From NCBI RefSeq assembly GCF_030696665.1, contig NZ_JAUYRV010000032.1:1-64000 (forward strand): 64,000 bases of DNA, written 5' to 3'. Within the stretch, counting starts at the first letter, position 1, and each line of letters starts with the position of its first letter. Of this stretch, positions 43,482-55,735 are shown piece by piece. The notes under the pieces are model-generated. The model saw nothing but the letters and a program-made list of their open reading frames with translations. It was not told the origin of the DNA and did no database searches. The position numbers were made by a program, and so were the translations under genes. The stretch is from Novosphingobium sp. GTDB taxonomy: Bacteria > Pseudomonadota > Alphaproteobacteria > Sphingomonadales > Sphingomonadaceae.

Positions 43482-43521
43482 ACCCCGCCTCCCGGTCCGA
43501 TCCGGAACCGAAAGGCGGGGT
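43482..43521. repeat. Imperfect inverted repeat in divergent intergenic region
   Basis: ACCCCGCCT ... AGGCGGGGT (9-bp arms) with an additional inner palindrome. Confidence 0.7.
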
Positions 43522-43747
43522 GCGACCCGGGGCCTGCCCGATGAGGGGGAGATTGAGCATTTCGGCCCGGGAGCCGTGGCGGCGTTTCGCCTGCCTGTCA
43601 TCGCAATAGGCCCGCCCATGTGATTGGCAAAACGAGTTAAAGCGGACACTGTGATCGCCCAGGGCTATCAAGGCGCAAGTCATGCCTTGTTGCCGACACG
43701 AACCGGCCCTAAAGCGCGGCGAAATTTCCGGACGGGAACCAAGACTT

Positions 43748-44758
43748 ATGACTTCCAGCCCCAAGACTTCTGCAATGATGCGTCGCGGCGCGGAGTTCCT
43801 CGGAACCGAACATGCCATACTGTGCGGGGCGATGAGCTGGGTTTCCGAGCGCAATCTGGTGTCGGCCATCAGCAACGCGGGCGGCTTTGGCGTGATAGCC
43901 TGTGGGGCGATGACGCCTGATCTGCTGGATACCGAAATCGCGGCGACCAAAGCGCTGACCGACAAGCCGTTTGGCGTGAACCTCATCACCATGCACCCGA
44001 TGATGTTCGATCTGATCGCGGTCTGTGCCAAGCACAAGGTCGGCCACGTGGTGCTGGCGGGCGGCATTCCGCCCAAGGGCAGCGTCGAGGCGATCAAGGC
44101 ATTCGGCGCCAAGGTGTTGGTCTTCGCGCCTACGCTCGCACTGGCCAAGAAGCTGCTGCGCTCCGGCGCGGACGCCTTGGTCATCGAAGGTTCGGAAGCA
44201 GGCGGCCACATCGGGCCGGTTTCCACCTCTGTCCTCGCGCAGGAATTCCTGCCGTCGCTGGCAGAAGACCACGTCGTGTTTGTCGCAGGTGGCATCGGCC
44301 GGGGCGAGATGATCGCCAGCTATCTGGAAATGGGTGCCAGCGGCGTTCAACTCGGCACGCGCTTTGCCTGCGCCACCGAATCCATCGCGCATCCGGCATT
44401 CAAGGCCGCATTTTTCCGAGGTAATGCGCGCGATGCGATTGCATCGGTGCAAGTCGATCCGCGCCTCCCAGTGATCCCGGTGCGTGCGCTGAAGAACAAG
44501 GGCACCGAGGAATTCACCGCCAAGCAGGTGGAAGTGGCCAAGCGGCTGGACGAAGGCCTGATCGACATGGGCGAGGCCCAGCTTGAGATCGAGCACTTCT
44601 GGGCAGGCGCACTGCGCCGCGCGGTGATTGATGGTGATGTTGAGCGCGGTTCGGTCATGGCCGGGCAATCGGTCGGGATGGTCAACAAGGAAGAGCCGGT
44701 GGCCGAAATCATCGCGCAACTCATGGCTGAAAGCGAGATAGCGCTCTCGCGGCGCTGA
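43748..44758 (+). CDS. Nitronate monooxygenase / FabK-like flavoprotein
   Basis: LVSAISNAGGFGVIACG, VIEGSEAGGHIGP, FVAGGIGRG, GVQLGTRF. Confidence 0.93.
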   Translation: MTSSPKTSAMMRRGAEFLGTEHAILCGAMSWVSERNLVSAISNAGGFGVIACGAMTPDLLDTEIAATKALTDKPFGVNLITMHPMMFDLIAVCAKHKVGHVVLAGGIPPKGSVEAIKAFGAKVLVFAPTLALAKKLLRSGADALVIEGSEAGGHIGPVSTSVLAQEFLPSLAEDHVVFVAGGIGRGEMIASYLEMGASGVQLGTRFACATESIAHPAFKAAFFRGNARDAIASVQVDPRLPVIPVRALKNKGTEEFTAKQVEVAKRLDEGLIDMGEAQLEIEHFWAGALRRAVIDGDVERGSVMAGQSVGMVNKEEPVAEIIAQLMAESEIALSRR

Positions 44759-44780
44759 TCGCGATGGCGCGTTAATCGAG

Positions 44781-46013
44781 ATGGCAAAGGGCCGGGCAGC
44801 TTCAAGCGCATCCTTCGGGGTCGTCTTTGCAATCGTGCTGATCGACATGCTCGGCTTCGGCATCGTATCGCCCGTGCTGCCGGGGCTGATCATGGATCTG
44901 ACCCGTGTCGATATCGGCACGGCGGCAGGCTACGCCGGGTGGCTGGGCGCGGGCTATGCTGTCATGCAGTTCGTGTTTGCCCCGGTAATCGGCAACCTGT
45001 CGGACCGGTTCGGGCGCAGGCCCGTGCTGCTGGCGGCGGTATTGATGCTGGGCCTGAACTACCTGCTGCAGGCGCTGGCACCCAATTTCGGTTGGCTCAT
45101 CATCGGGCGGCTGCTCGCAGGTGTTACCGGGGCGAGCTTTTCAGCCGCCTATGCCTATATCGCTGACGTTACCCCGCCGGAAAAGCGTGCCGCCGCCTTT
45201 GGCACAATGGGGCTGGCGTTCGGCATCGGCTTTGTCGTCGGCCCGGCGCTGGGCGGATTGCTCGGATCGGTCGATGCGCGCCTGCCGTTCTATACAGCAG
45301 CGGCGCTGGCCCTTGCGAACGCGGCGTTCGGGTATTTCTTCCTTCAGGAATCGCTTATCCCTGCAAACCGTCGCCCTTTCCTGTGGCGGCGGGCCAATGC
45401 CTTTGCAGCGTTGCAAGCGTTGAAGGGACAAAGCCCGACAGTGCTGTGGTTCGTGGCCGCGCTGGGCATGTGGCAGCTGGCACACATCGTCTACCCCGCA
45501 GTCTGGCCCTATTTCGCCATTGCCGCTTATGGCTTCACCACTGCACAAGTGGGGCTGGCTTTGGCAATGGTCGGGCTTGGCAGCGCTTTGGTGCAGGGTT
45601 TGGGGTTGCGCCTGCTTCTGCCGGTGCTGGGTGAACGGCGCGCGGTAATGCTGGGCGTTGGCGGAGTCTGCGCATCGGCAGTGCTTTATATGCTCGCAGT
45701 CGAAACGTGGCAGGTCTACGTGGCGATTGCGGTGGGATCGTTGCAGGGCTTCGTGCAATCGCCGATCCTTGCGTTCAACAGCCGCGCGGTGGACGCGCGC
45801 AGCCAGGGCGAATTGCAGGGCGCAGTCCAATCCATCGGGAGCATCGCCGCGATCATCGGCCCGCCGGTCTATGCACAGGCGCTGGAGCGGTTCAGCGGCC
45901 CGGACGCGGCGGTCCAGCTGCCGGCGATGCCGCTGCTGATTGCGGCGGGCGTTACCGTGGTGGTGCTGCTGCTGTTCCTGAAAGGCGCGTCCTTGCTGGA
46001 CCGCAAGGCTTGA
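44781..46013 (+). CDS. MFS transporter, TetA-like (TCR/Tet)
   Basis: IDMLGFGIVSPVLPGLI, GNLSDRFGRRPVLL, ADVTPPEKRAAAFGTMGLAFGIGFVVGPALGG. Confidence 0.9.
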   Translation: MAKGRAASSASFGVVFAIVLIDMLGFGIVSPVLPGLIMDLTRVDIGTAAGYAGWLGAGYAVMQFVFAPVIGNLSDRFGRRPVLLAAVLMLGLNYLLQALAPNFGWLIIGRLLAGVTGASFSAAYAYIADVTPPEKRAAAFGTMGLAFGIGFVVGPALGGLLGSVDARLPFYTAAALALANAAFGYFFLQESLIPANRRPFLWRRANAFAALQALKGQSPTVLWFVAALGMWQLAHIVYPAVWPYFAIAAYGFTTAQVGLALAMVGLGSALVQGLGLRLLLPVLGERRAVMLGVGGVCASAVLYMLAVETWQVYVAIAVGSLQGFVQSPILAFNSRAVDARSQGELQGAVQSIGSIAAIIGPPVYAQALERFSGPDAAVQLPAMPLLIAAGVTVVVLLLFLKGASLLDRKA

Positions 46014-46017
46014 GGCC

Positions 46018-46653
46018 TCAGCTTTCCAGTTCGACATCCCAGTAAAGCCAATCGCGCCACGTTTCGTGCAGGTAATTCGGCGGAAATGCGCGTCCGCGTT
46101 CCTGCAACTGCCATGTCGTGGGCCGGATCGCGCGGTTCATCAGGCGCATCCTTGCCTGCTCCGGTGTGCGCCCACCCTTGCGCAAATTGCATGGCGCACA
46201 AGCCGCAGCCACGTTTTCCCATGACGTGCGTCCGCCCAACCGGCGCGGCACGATATGGTCAAACGTCAGGTTCTCGTGCGTGCCGCAATACTGACAACTG
46301 AAGCTGTCACGCAGGAACAGATTGAAGCGGGTAAAGGCCGGATATTCGCTGGGCCGCACATACTGGCGCAACGCGATCACCGAAGGCAGTTTCATGCCAA
46401 AGCCGGGGCTGTGAACCTCGCGGTCATAGGTTTCGATGATGTCCACCCGCTCAAGGAACACAGCCTTGATCGCTGTCTGCCACGGCCAAAGGCTGAGCGG
46501 ATAGTAGCTGAGCGGGGTGTAATCGGCGTTCAGAACCAGCGCAGGGCAATTGGCAAGGTGCCTGTCGTTCTGCAAAACGTCGTTTATAGCGGCTTGATCG
46601 CCGCTGTGGGGCTTGGCCGAAGCCGCCCGTTCGATCAGCGCCTTATGAAGCAC
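46018..46653 (-). CDS. HNH endonuclease
   Basis: CQYCGTHENLTFDHIVPRRLGGRTSWENVAAACAPCNLRKGGRTP. Confidence 0.93.
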   Translation of the reverse strand: MLHKALIERAASAKPHSGDQAAINDVLQNDRHLANCPALVLNADYTPLSYYPLSLWPWQTAIKAVFLERVDIIETYDREVHSPGFGMKLPSVIALRQYVRPSEYPAFTRFNLFLRDSFSCQYCGTHENLTFDHIVPRRLGGRTSWENVAAACAPCNLRKGGRTPEQARMRLMNRAIRPTTWQLQERGRAFPPNYLHETWRDWLYWDVELES

Positions 46654-46776
46654 GCCCTGAACCGATCCCTGAACGCGGGGGCGGGATCGCCACCGCAGGG
46701 GCAGTCATGGCTTAGCCTCGTGACCGCTGTGTTACGCATAGGTTCAACAGACACTTGTGCCGGTCCTCCGTCAAGA

Positions 46777-46809
46777 GGGAGCAGGCTGCACTTTCCACAG
46801 CCTGCCCCC
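46777..46809. terminator. Hairpin downstream of M20 peptidase gene
   Basis: GGGaGCAGGCTG...CAGCCTGCcCCC. Confidence 0.5.
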
Positions 46810-46822
46810 TTTGCCGTGCTGC

Positions 46823-48256
46823 TTATCCGGCCAGAGCCTTGACCAGATCGGTCAGGTAATCGCGCGCCCTATAGAGCGACTGGACTTCTATGCGCTCGTT
46901 CAATCCATGTACGCCGTTGCCATCGGGATCACCCCATGCCCCCGGCACGCCATAGGTGGGGATACCCTTCAGATAGACCGCATCGGTCGCGCCTGTCAGC
47001 ATGGTGGGCAGCACCAACACGCCGGGATAATGCTTTGCCGCCAGCTGTTCCATCGGGCCAACGATGGCCGGGTCCATCGGCGGAACCACAGCAATCGGCT
47101 TGCCCAGCACTTTGGGCACGAGCTTCAGCGCGGGGTTGTCGACAACCTTTTCCAGCGTGGCCAGCGTTTCCTCGGTCGTCCGGCCGGGGAACATGCGGCA
47201 GTTCACATTGGCGGTGGCGCGCTGCGGCAGGGCGTTTTGGGCATGGCCTGCGTTGACCAGCGTGGCGACGCAACTGGTGTGCAGCATCGAATTGAGCTGC
47301 TTGTCCTGCCGCAGCACGGCCAGTGCCGCGCCGTCTGCCGGATTGGCAACGATGGCCAGCATGGCCTTGCCTACCTCACCGCCGCGCGCCGCGCCCGCGC
47401 GGGTAAAGAACGCGCGCGTGGTGTCGCTGAACTCCACGGGGAATTCGAACGCGCGGATTTTCAGCAGCGCTTCGGAAAGCTCGTAAATCGCATTCTCACG
47501 CACGGGCTGAGAGCTATGGCCGCCGGGGTTTGTCGCTGTCAGCGTGAAGTCCTGATAGGCCTTTTCGCCCACCTGCAGCGTCTGCACTTCCAGCTTGCCA
47601 CCCTTCGAAACTGGCGTGCCATTGGTGCGTCCACCGCCGCCTTCGTTCAGCGCAAAAGCCGCGTCGATCAGATCCTTGCGGTTGTTCGCCAGCCATTCTG
47701 CGCCGTTGAACGCGCCCGATGTTTCCTCACCGCAAGTCAGCGCCAGCTTGATCGTGCGTTTGGGCTTGTAGCCTTGGCTGGCAAAGCGGACGAAGATGTC
47801 GGTCCAGATCGCGGCCTGGGCCTTGTCGTCCACCGTGCCGCGCCCGTAGAAATAGCCGTCTTCCTCGATCAGCTTGAACGGATCGCGGGTCCAATCCTCG
47901 CGCTTGGCCTCTACCACATCGATGTGCGCGATCAGCAGCATCGGCTTCAGCGCCTTCGAGGTGCCGGGGATCATCGCCACGACACCGCCATCCTTGGGAT
48001 GTTCAGGCACCGAGAACGGCACGATCTGGCTGTCGGGCAGGCCCGCCGCCTTAAGGCGCGTTGCCATCTTCGCCGCCGCTTCGGTGCAGCTGCCGTTGTT
48101 GACCGTAGTGTTGGTCTCGATCAGTTCACGGTACAGGTCGCGGAACGCGGCAAGGTCGGGGCTGAGCGGCTGGTCCGCCGCCAGCGCAGGCGTAGCGGCA
48201 AGGGTGGCTGAAAGGGCAAGGCCCGCACAAAGCGCAGCCTTTAGCGTTGATCGCAT
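46823..48256 (-). CDS. Secreted M20/M25/M40 family metallopeptidase (paralog 1)
   Basis: IAHIDVVEAKREDW, FYGRGTVDDKAQ, TCGEETSGAFNG; signal peptide. Confidence 0.93.
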   Translation of the reverse strand: MRSTLKAALCAGLALSATLAATPALAADQPLSPDLAAFRDLYRELIETNTTVNNGSCTEAAAKMATRLKAAGLPDSQIVPFSVPEHPKDGGVVAMIPGTSKALKPMLLIAHIDVVEAKREDWTRDPFKLIEEDGYFYGRGTVDDKAQAAIWTDIFVRFASQGYKPKRTIKLALTCGEETSGAFNGAEWLANNRKDLIDAAFALNEGGGGRTNGTPVSKGGKLEVQTLQVGEKAYQDFTLTATNPGGHSSQPVRENAIYELSEALLKIRAFEFPVEFSDTTRAFFTRAGAARGGEVGKAMLAIVANPADGAALAVLRQDKQLNSMLHTSCVATLVNAGHAQNALPQRATANVNCRMFPGRTTEETLATLEKVVDNPALKLVPKVLGKPIAVVPPMDPAIVGPMEQLAAKHYPGVLVLPTMLTGATDAVYLKGIPTYGVPGAWGDPDGNGVHGLNERIEVQSLYRARDYLTDLVKALAG

Positions 48257-48345
48257 GGATTTTCCCTCATTGGCAGATGCGGCGCGATGCCGCTGCTGAC
48301 ACGCAGTTCAGCAGATGTTGCAAGGCTTTGAAAGCGGCGACTTCT

Positions 48346-49776
48346 TCAAAACGCGTAAGCGCGGACCAGGTCGGTCAGCAGATCGCGCGCGGTATAGACC
48401 GCCTTGGTCGAGATATGCTCGTTCAGGCCATGCGCGCCCGATCCATCGGGGTCGCTGAACAGACCGGGCGGGCCGTAGGAGGGAATCCCCACTGCCGCGA
48501 CGAACACGCCATCGGTGGCACCCGGTGACATGACCGGCACCAGCGGCACGCCCGGATAATACTTCGCCACCAGCTTTTCCGCCGGGCCGACAATTTTGGG
48601 ATCAAGCGGTGGCGGCACCGCATCCGGGCCACGGAAGCTGGTGCGGGTCACCTTCATCGCGGGGTTGCCAATCACCTGCTCCAGCGTCTTGCGCACTTCC
48701 TCGGCCGCAATGCCGGGGAAGATGCGGCAGTTCACGTTGGCCCCGGCGCGCTGCGGCAGGGCGTTGGAAGCGTGCCCGCCATCCAGCAGTGTGGCAACGC
48801 AGGTGGTGCGCAGCATCGAATGGAAGCTGCGATCGGTGTTGAGCAGCGCTTCGGCCTGCTTGTCCTGCGGATTGGCGACGATGGCAACCATCGCCTTGCC
48901 CATGTCATCGCTGCGCACCGCACCGGATTTGCCGAAATAGGCGCGCGTCGTATCCGTCATCATCAGCGGAAATTCATAGGCCGCGATCTTGTCCAGCGCC
49001 CGCGCCAGATCGTATATCGCGTTGTCCTTCACCGGGATGGAACTGTGTCCGCCGCGATTGGTCGCCTCGATGCGGAAATCCACCGGGGTCTTCTCACCCA
49101 CGTGGATGTTCTGGACCACAACCTTGCCGCCATCTTCCAGCGCCTTGTCGGTGCGCCCGCCACCGCCTTCGTTCAGGGCAAATTCCGCATCGATCAGCTC
49201 GCGCCGGTTCTTGGAAAGCCACTCCGCGCCGTTGAACGCACCTGCGGTTTCCTCGCCGCAGGTCAGTGCCAGCTTGATCGTGCGCTTGGGCTTTTCGCCC
49301 GCCTTGCGAAAGCGGATCAGCATGTCGGTCCAGATCGCGTCCATCGCCTTCATATCGGCGGTGCCGCGACCATAGAAGTAGCCGCCCTCCTCGATCAGGG
49401 TGTAGGGATCGCGGGTCCAATCCTCACGCCGGGCAACAACCACGTCGAGATGCCCCAGCAGCAGGATCGGCTTGGCGGTTTTCGATGTGCCGGGAAGGAT
49501 GGCCACAATCCCACCCTCCTTGGGAAATTCCGGCACGGCAAACCGATGCAGTTCTCCTTCGGTAAAGCCCGCTGCGCGAAGGTGCTTCTCGATCTTGTCG
49601 GCCAGCAGGGTGCAACTGCCGGTGGTGATCGACGTGTCGGTTTCCACCATCTCCTTGTAAAGCGCGCGGTATGCGGCCTGATCGGGCCGCAGCGGCACTT
49701 CTGCGGCAAGCGCAGAGGTGGACAGGAGCGTTGCAGCAAAGGTGGCCGCGATGGTGCGTGCGCGTGTGACGTTCAT
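48346..49776 (-). CDS. Secreted M20/M25/M40 family metallopeptidase (paralog 2)
   Basis: LGHLDVVVARREDW, FYGRGTADMKAM, TCGEETAGAFNG; signal peptide; closely similar to 46823-48256. Confidence 0.93.
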   Translation of the reverse strand: MNVTRARTIAATFAATLLSTSALAAEVPLRPDQAAYRALYKEMVETDTSITTGSCTLLADKIEKHLRAAGFTEGELHRFAVPEFPKEGGIVAILPGTSKTAKPILLLGHLDVVVARREDWTRDPYTLIEEGGYFYGRGTADMKAMDAIWTDMLIRFRKAGEKPKRTIKLALTCGEETAGAFNGAEWLSKNRRELIDAEFALNEGGGGRTDKALEDGGKVVVQNIHVGEKTPVDFRIEATNRGGHSSIPVKDNAIYDLARALDKIAAYEFPLMMTDTTRAYFGKSGAVRSDDMGKAMVAIVANPQDKQAEALLNTDRSFHSMLRTTCVATLLDGGHASNALPQRAGANVNCRIFPGIAAEEVRKTLEQVIGNPAMKVTRTSFRGPDAVPPPLDPKIVGPAEKLVAKYYPGVPLVPVMSPGATDGVFVAAVGIPSYGPPGLFSDPDGSGAHGLNEHISTKAVYTARDLLTDLVRAYAF

Positions 49777-49921
49777 CAAAAGATGGCCCCGGAAATATTG
49801 GCCGCAAAGGGCCGTTGTACGCACAATTCACCACGTTTTGCCGGGGGTTCAAAGCGCCTTGTTCGCTCCTGCAAATCCAGCCTTCTCCACGATGGAGCAT
49901 ATTGCGCCCGCCCCTGTGTAA

Positions 49922-52495
<2,574 letters not shown>

Positions 52496-52501
52496 TTTAA
52501 G

Positions 52502-52522
52502 GCGGCACCGGGCCGGTGCCGC
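52502..52522 (+). repeat. 9-bp stem hairpin between gyrB and the downstream ORF
   Basis: GCGGCACCG-ggc-CGGTGCCGC. Confidence 0.75.
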
Positions 52523-52536
52523 AAAAAGGCAATTCG

Positions 52537-52788
52537 ATGGCGTTTACAGACGAAATCCCGTGGGATCAGCCCGCCACCATGATCGACCTTGAAGGCCGCG
52601 CGCCGATCATCGGCACGGTGCGCGACTGCGCGATGCACTACAACCTCTACAAGCCTCACGCGCGCGACAACGCGCGCATGTTGCTCACCAAGCCGATCCA
52701 CCGCGAAGGCCGGGCCACACGCACGTGGCTGCTTGATCCATCGGAAATCGCTGAACTGGCAGAGCGGGTAGCGCGCGAAACTAACTAA
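52537..52788 (+). CDS. Hypothetical protein
   Basis: 83 aa from the ATG at 52537; AAGG near the start; coherent composition. Confidence 0.6.
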   Translation: MAFTDEIPWDQPATMIDLEGRAPIIGTVRDCAMHYNLYKPHARDNARMLLTKPIHREGRATRTWLLDPSEIAELAERVARETN

Positions 52789-52800
52789 GCGCGCCAGCTC

Positions 52801-53553
52801 TCAGAACGAACGCCAGATCTTCACCGGCACCGTATTCGCCGGGCCGCTGCCCGTGGGGCAGCGCATGGGCTTGAACGTGCGCGAATAGCACACGTGAACT
52901 TCACGCAGCCAGCCGTTGCGGCCAACCAGCAAGCGGAACATCTCCGGCTTCAAGCGCGGATTGGCCAGAGCCATCGCTTGGCGAACCTTGCCCGCATCCA
53001 GCCCTTCTGTGCGCGAAAGGCGCGCCATGTCGGGGAACTGCAAGGTCTGGAACAGCGTGCGGCCCTTGTCGAAATAAGCGGCAGGATCAGCGCTCATGCA
53101 AGTGCCGTGCTTGACCCATTCGTGCATCATCAGATCGGCAGACGGCGTGGTGCAGAAGTTGCGGCGCAAGGTCTGCGCATCGGGCAAGCGGCGCGAGGGG
53201 CAGTACTGCGGATACTTGCCGTTCCGCCCATCGGGCCAAAGGCCATGCAGCACGAAGCCAAAGCGCCCCTGCTTGCCCGAACATTGCGTGGCATGGCGCG
53301 CATCAGCCTTGCGCGTCCGGCAGAACTCGGGCGACCAGCTGGCCGCTAGGGTATAGCCCGTAATCGGCGTGACACGCGGGGGCGCGTCCGGTTCGGGCAG
53401 CGCGGGCACGCTGATCTGCGGCGGCACTTCACATTGCCAGCCCTGCGCAATCGCAGGTGTGGCAAGGGTCAGGGCGAGGAAAGCGAGCGTGCGGCGCACC
53501 GGAATCAACCCGCCTTGCCCTGCTTCAGCCACGCGCTTGATGCAGGCAGCCAC
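52801..53553 (-). CDS. Ribonuclease T2 family protein (start may be a GTG near 53496)
   Basis: FVLHGLWPDG (CAS I) and MHEWVKHGTCM (CAS II). Confidence 0.92.
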   Translation of the reverse strand: MAACIKRVAEAGQGGLIPVRRTLAFLALTLATPAIAQGWQCEVPPQISVPALPEPDAPPRVTPITGYTLAASWSPEFCRTRKADARHATQCSGKQGRFGFVLHGLWPDGRNGKYPQYCPSRRLPDAQTLRRNFCTTPSADLMMHEWVKHGTCMSADPAAYFDKGRTLFQTLQFPDMARLSRTEGLDAGKVRQAMALANPRLKPEMFRLLVGRNGWLREVHVCYSRTFKPMRCPTGSGPANTVPVKIWRSF

Positions 53554-53906
53554 ATCAGCACGCCCGCTACCAGCATCAGCAGGATCGCGAGCGCAGAAAC
53601 GATGGCAAAGGGCATGCCGATCATGATGGCCACCACCGGAATGCCGCCAATGCCAATCACATCAAGCGCGATGATTGCCGAGATGAACCAGCGCCCTATA
53701 GGCTGGCGTCCGCGCGAAACGACAAGCGCGAGGCCAATAGCGACAAGTGCATTGGCGAACGGCCCGATCATCACCTGCAATGTGCTGATCTCTAACGCTA
53801 TCGCCATCGCACCCATGTGCGCGCCGACATTGGCGATGCGCATAAGCTGGCTAAGGATAACACCGCCTTCAAACAGGCGGATGGTCATGGGGCGGTTGTC
53901 TGCCAT
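53505..53906 (-). CDS. Hypothetical membrane protein
   Basis: 133 aa with 3-4 hydrophobic segments. Confidence 0.6.
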   Translation of the reverse strand: MADNRPMTIRLFEGGVILSQLMRIANVGAHMGAMAIALEISTLQVMIGPFANALVAIGLALVVSRGRQPIGRWFISAIIALDVIGIGGIPVVAIMIGMPFAIVSALAILLMLVAGVLMWLPASSAWLKQGKAG

Positions 53907-53918
53907 GAAAGGGTTCTC

Positions 53919-54785
53919 TCAGCCCAACGGTGTGAAGTCTAGGCCGATGTCGGCGGCGGGTGCGCTCTGGGTCAGGCGGCCAACCGAAACGTAATCGACG
54001 CCCGATGCGGCAATGGCGCCGATAGTGTCCAGCCGAACGCCGCCGGAAGCTTCACAGGGCACGCGCCCCGCAACCAAGACCACGGCCTCTCGCAGCAGGT
54101 CCGGCCCCATGTTGTCGAGCAGCAGACGGGTGGCACCTGCGGCCAGCGCAGGTTCGATCTGGTCGATGTGATCCACTTCGCAGATCACGTCCTTCACGCC
54201 TGCCGAAAGCGCACGGCGCACGGCTTCGCCCACGCCGCCTGCAACAAGAACGTGGTTGTCCTTGATCATCGCCGCGTCCCAAAGACCCATGCGGTGATTG
54301 GTGCCACCGCCAGTGCGCACCGCGTACTTTTCGAGGTGGCGCAGGCCGGGGATGGTCTTGCGGGTGTCGAGCAAGCGGGCGTTGGTCACTCCCATCGCAT
54401 CGACGTACTGCCGCGTCAGCGTTGCGACGCCCGACAGGTGCTGCACGGTGTTGAGCGCGCTGCGTTCTGCTGTGAGCATTGCCCGTGCATTGCCTTCCAG
54501 CCGCATAAGATCGGAACCGGGGGAAACACGCGCGCCCTCTTCCACCAGAATTTCGATGGTCATGGCAGGATCGAGCGCGCGGAAAAATGCAGCCGCGATG
54601 GGCAGCCCGCAAACGGCAATCGCATCACGGCTGTCCATCACGCCAGTAAAGCGGGCGTCTGCCGGGATCACGCTTTCGCAGGTAACGTCATGCCCTCCAC
54701 CGGGGAGGCCTTCGCCCAAATCCTCGGCAAGCGTGGCGGCGACGAAGGCTTCGAGATCGAAGCCGGGGATGGAGAAGCTGGTCAT
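53919..54785 (-). CDS. nadC: Nicotinate-nucleotide pyrophosphorylase
   Basis: LLDTRKTIPGLRHLEKYAVRTGGGTNHRMGLWDAAMIKDNH. Confidence 0.97.
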   Translation of the reverse strand: MTSFSIPGFDLEAFVAATLAEDLGEGLPGGGHDVTCESVIPADARFTGVMDSRDAIAVCGLPIAAAFFRALDPAMTIEILVEEGARVSPGSDLMRLEGNARAMLTAERSALNTVQHLSGVATLTRQYVDAMGVTNARLLDTRKTIPGLRHLEKYAVRTGGGTNHRMGLWDAAMIKDNHVLVAGGVGEAVRRALSAGVKDVICEVDHIDQIEPALAAGATRLLLDNMGPDLLREAVVLVAGRVPCEASGGVRLDTIGAIAASGVDYVSVGRLTQSAPAADIGLDFTPLG

Positions 54786-54828
54786 GTGCAGCCCAATACC
54801 ACCCCCGCCGTTCGTGTCGAGAAAAGTG

Positions 54829-55626
54829 TCAGTGAACGAAGCGCGCCACCACGTCGCGATAGGAGCGCGAAACTTTCACTTCCGCGCCGCTTTCCAGCAC
54901 AAGGAAGCATTCCCCATTGGTATGTGGCTTCACTTGCCGGACCTGATCAAGATTGACGATCTTCGAACGGTGGACCCGCTGAAACACGCGCGGATCGAGG
55001 CGACGCTCAAGGTCTTTCATCGTTTCACGCAGGATCAACGAATTGTCGCCGGTGTAGATGCACATGTAATCGCCCGCAGCTTCGATGCGTTCGATGGTGT
55101 CGACATCGACACGGAAGATCTTGCCGCGATCCTTGATGTTGATGAGCTTTTCAAAGCGGCCTGCCACAGGCTCGCCCTCGTCCTCGATCTCGGGCATGGA
55201 ATCCGGTGCGACTTCGGCCAAAACGATCTTGAGCTTGTCCGCCTCTTCGCGCCCGCGCTTTTCCGAAATGCGCGTGCGCGCACGGTCAAGCGCGTCGGCA
55301 AGGCGGTCTTCCTCCACCGGCTTGAGCAGGTAATCGACCGCGTTGGCTTCAAACGCCTTGATCGCGTGCTCGGAATAGGCGGTGACGAAGACGAACAGCG
55401 GCGGATCAATCTCCATCACGCCCTTCACCACGGAAAAGCCGTCAAATCCGGGCATCTGGATATCGCAGAACACCAGATCGGGCTTTTCGGTCTTGATCTT
55501 GCGGATCGCCTCGCGCCCGTTCGAACAGGTGTCGATCACCTCGACATCCGGGAAGGCCTGAAGGCGGAGCTGAAGGCCCTGAATGGCGAGTTTCTCGTCA
55601 TCGACGAGGATGGTGCGGATGGTCAT
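54829..55626 (-). CDS. LytTR-family response regulator
   Basis: MTIRTILVDDEKLAIQGLQLRL receiver, VFCDIQMPGFDG, C-terminal LytTR IEAAGDYMCIYTGDNSLILRETM. Confidence 0.93.
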   Translation of the reverse strand: MTIRTILVDDEKLAIQGLQLRLQAFPDVEVIDTCSNGREAIRKIKTEKPDLVFCDIQMPGFDGFSVVKGVMEIDPPLFVFVTAYSEHAIKAFEANAVDYLLKPVEEDRLADALDRARTRISEKRGREEADKLKIVLAEVAPDSMPEIEDEGEPVAGRFEKLINIKDRGKIFRVDVDTIERIEAAGDYMCIYTGDNSLILRETMKDLERRLDPRVFQRVHRSKIVNLDQVRQVKPHTNGECFLVLESGAEVKVSRSYRDVVARFVH

Positions 55627-55735
55627 GCGAATCCTTTGTGCATCACGTTGCGCCCCCGTGACGGTTCCCCTGTTGGGAATATACTGATGGCAGGACGGTG
55701 CAGACGGCAGTCGGTTCCCAAAATCATGCGCCTGG

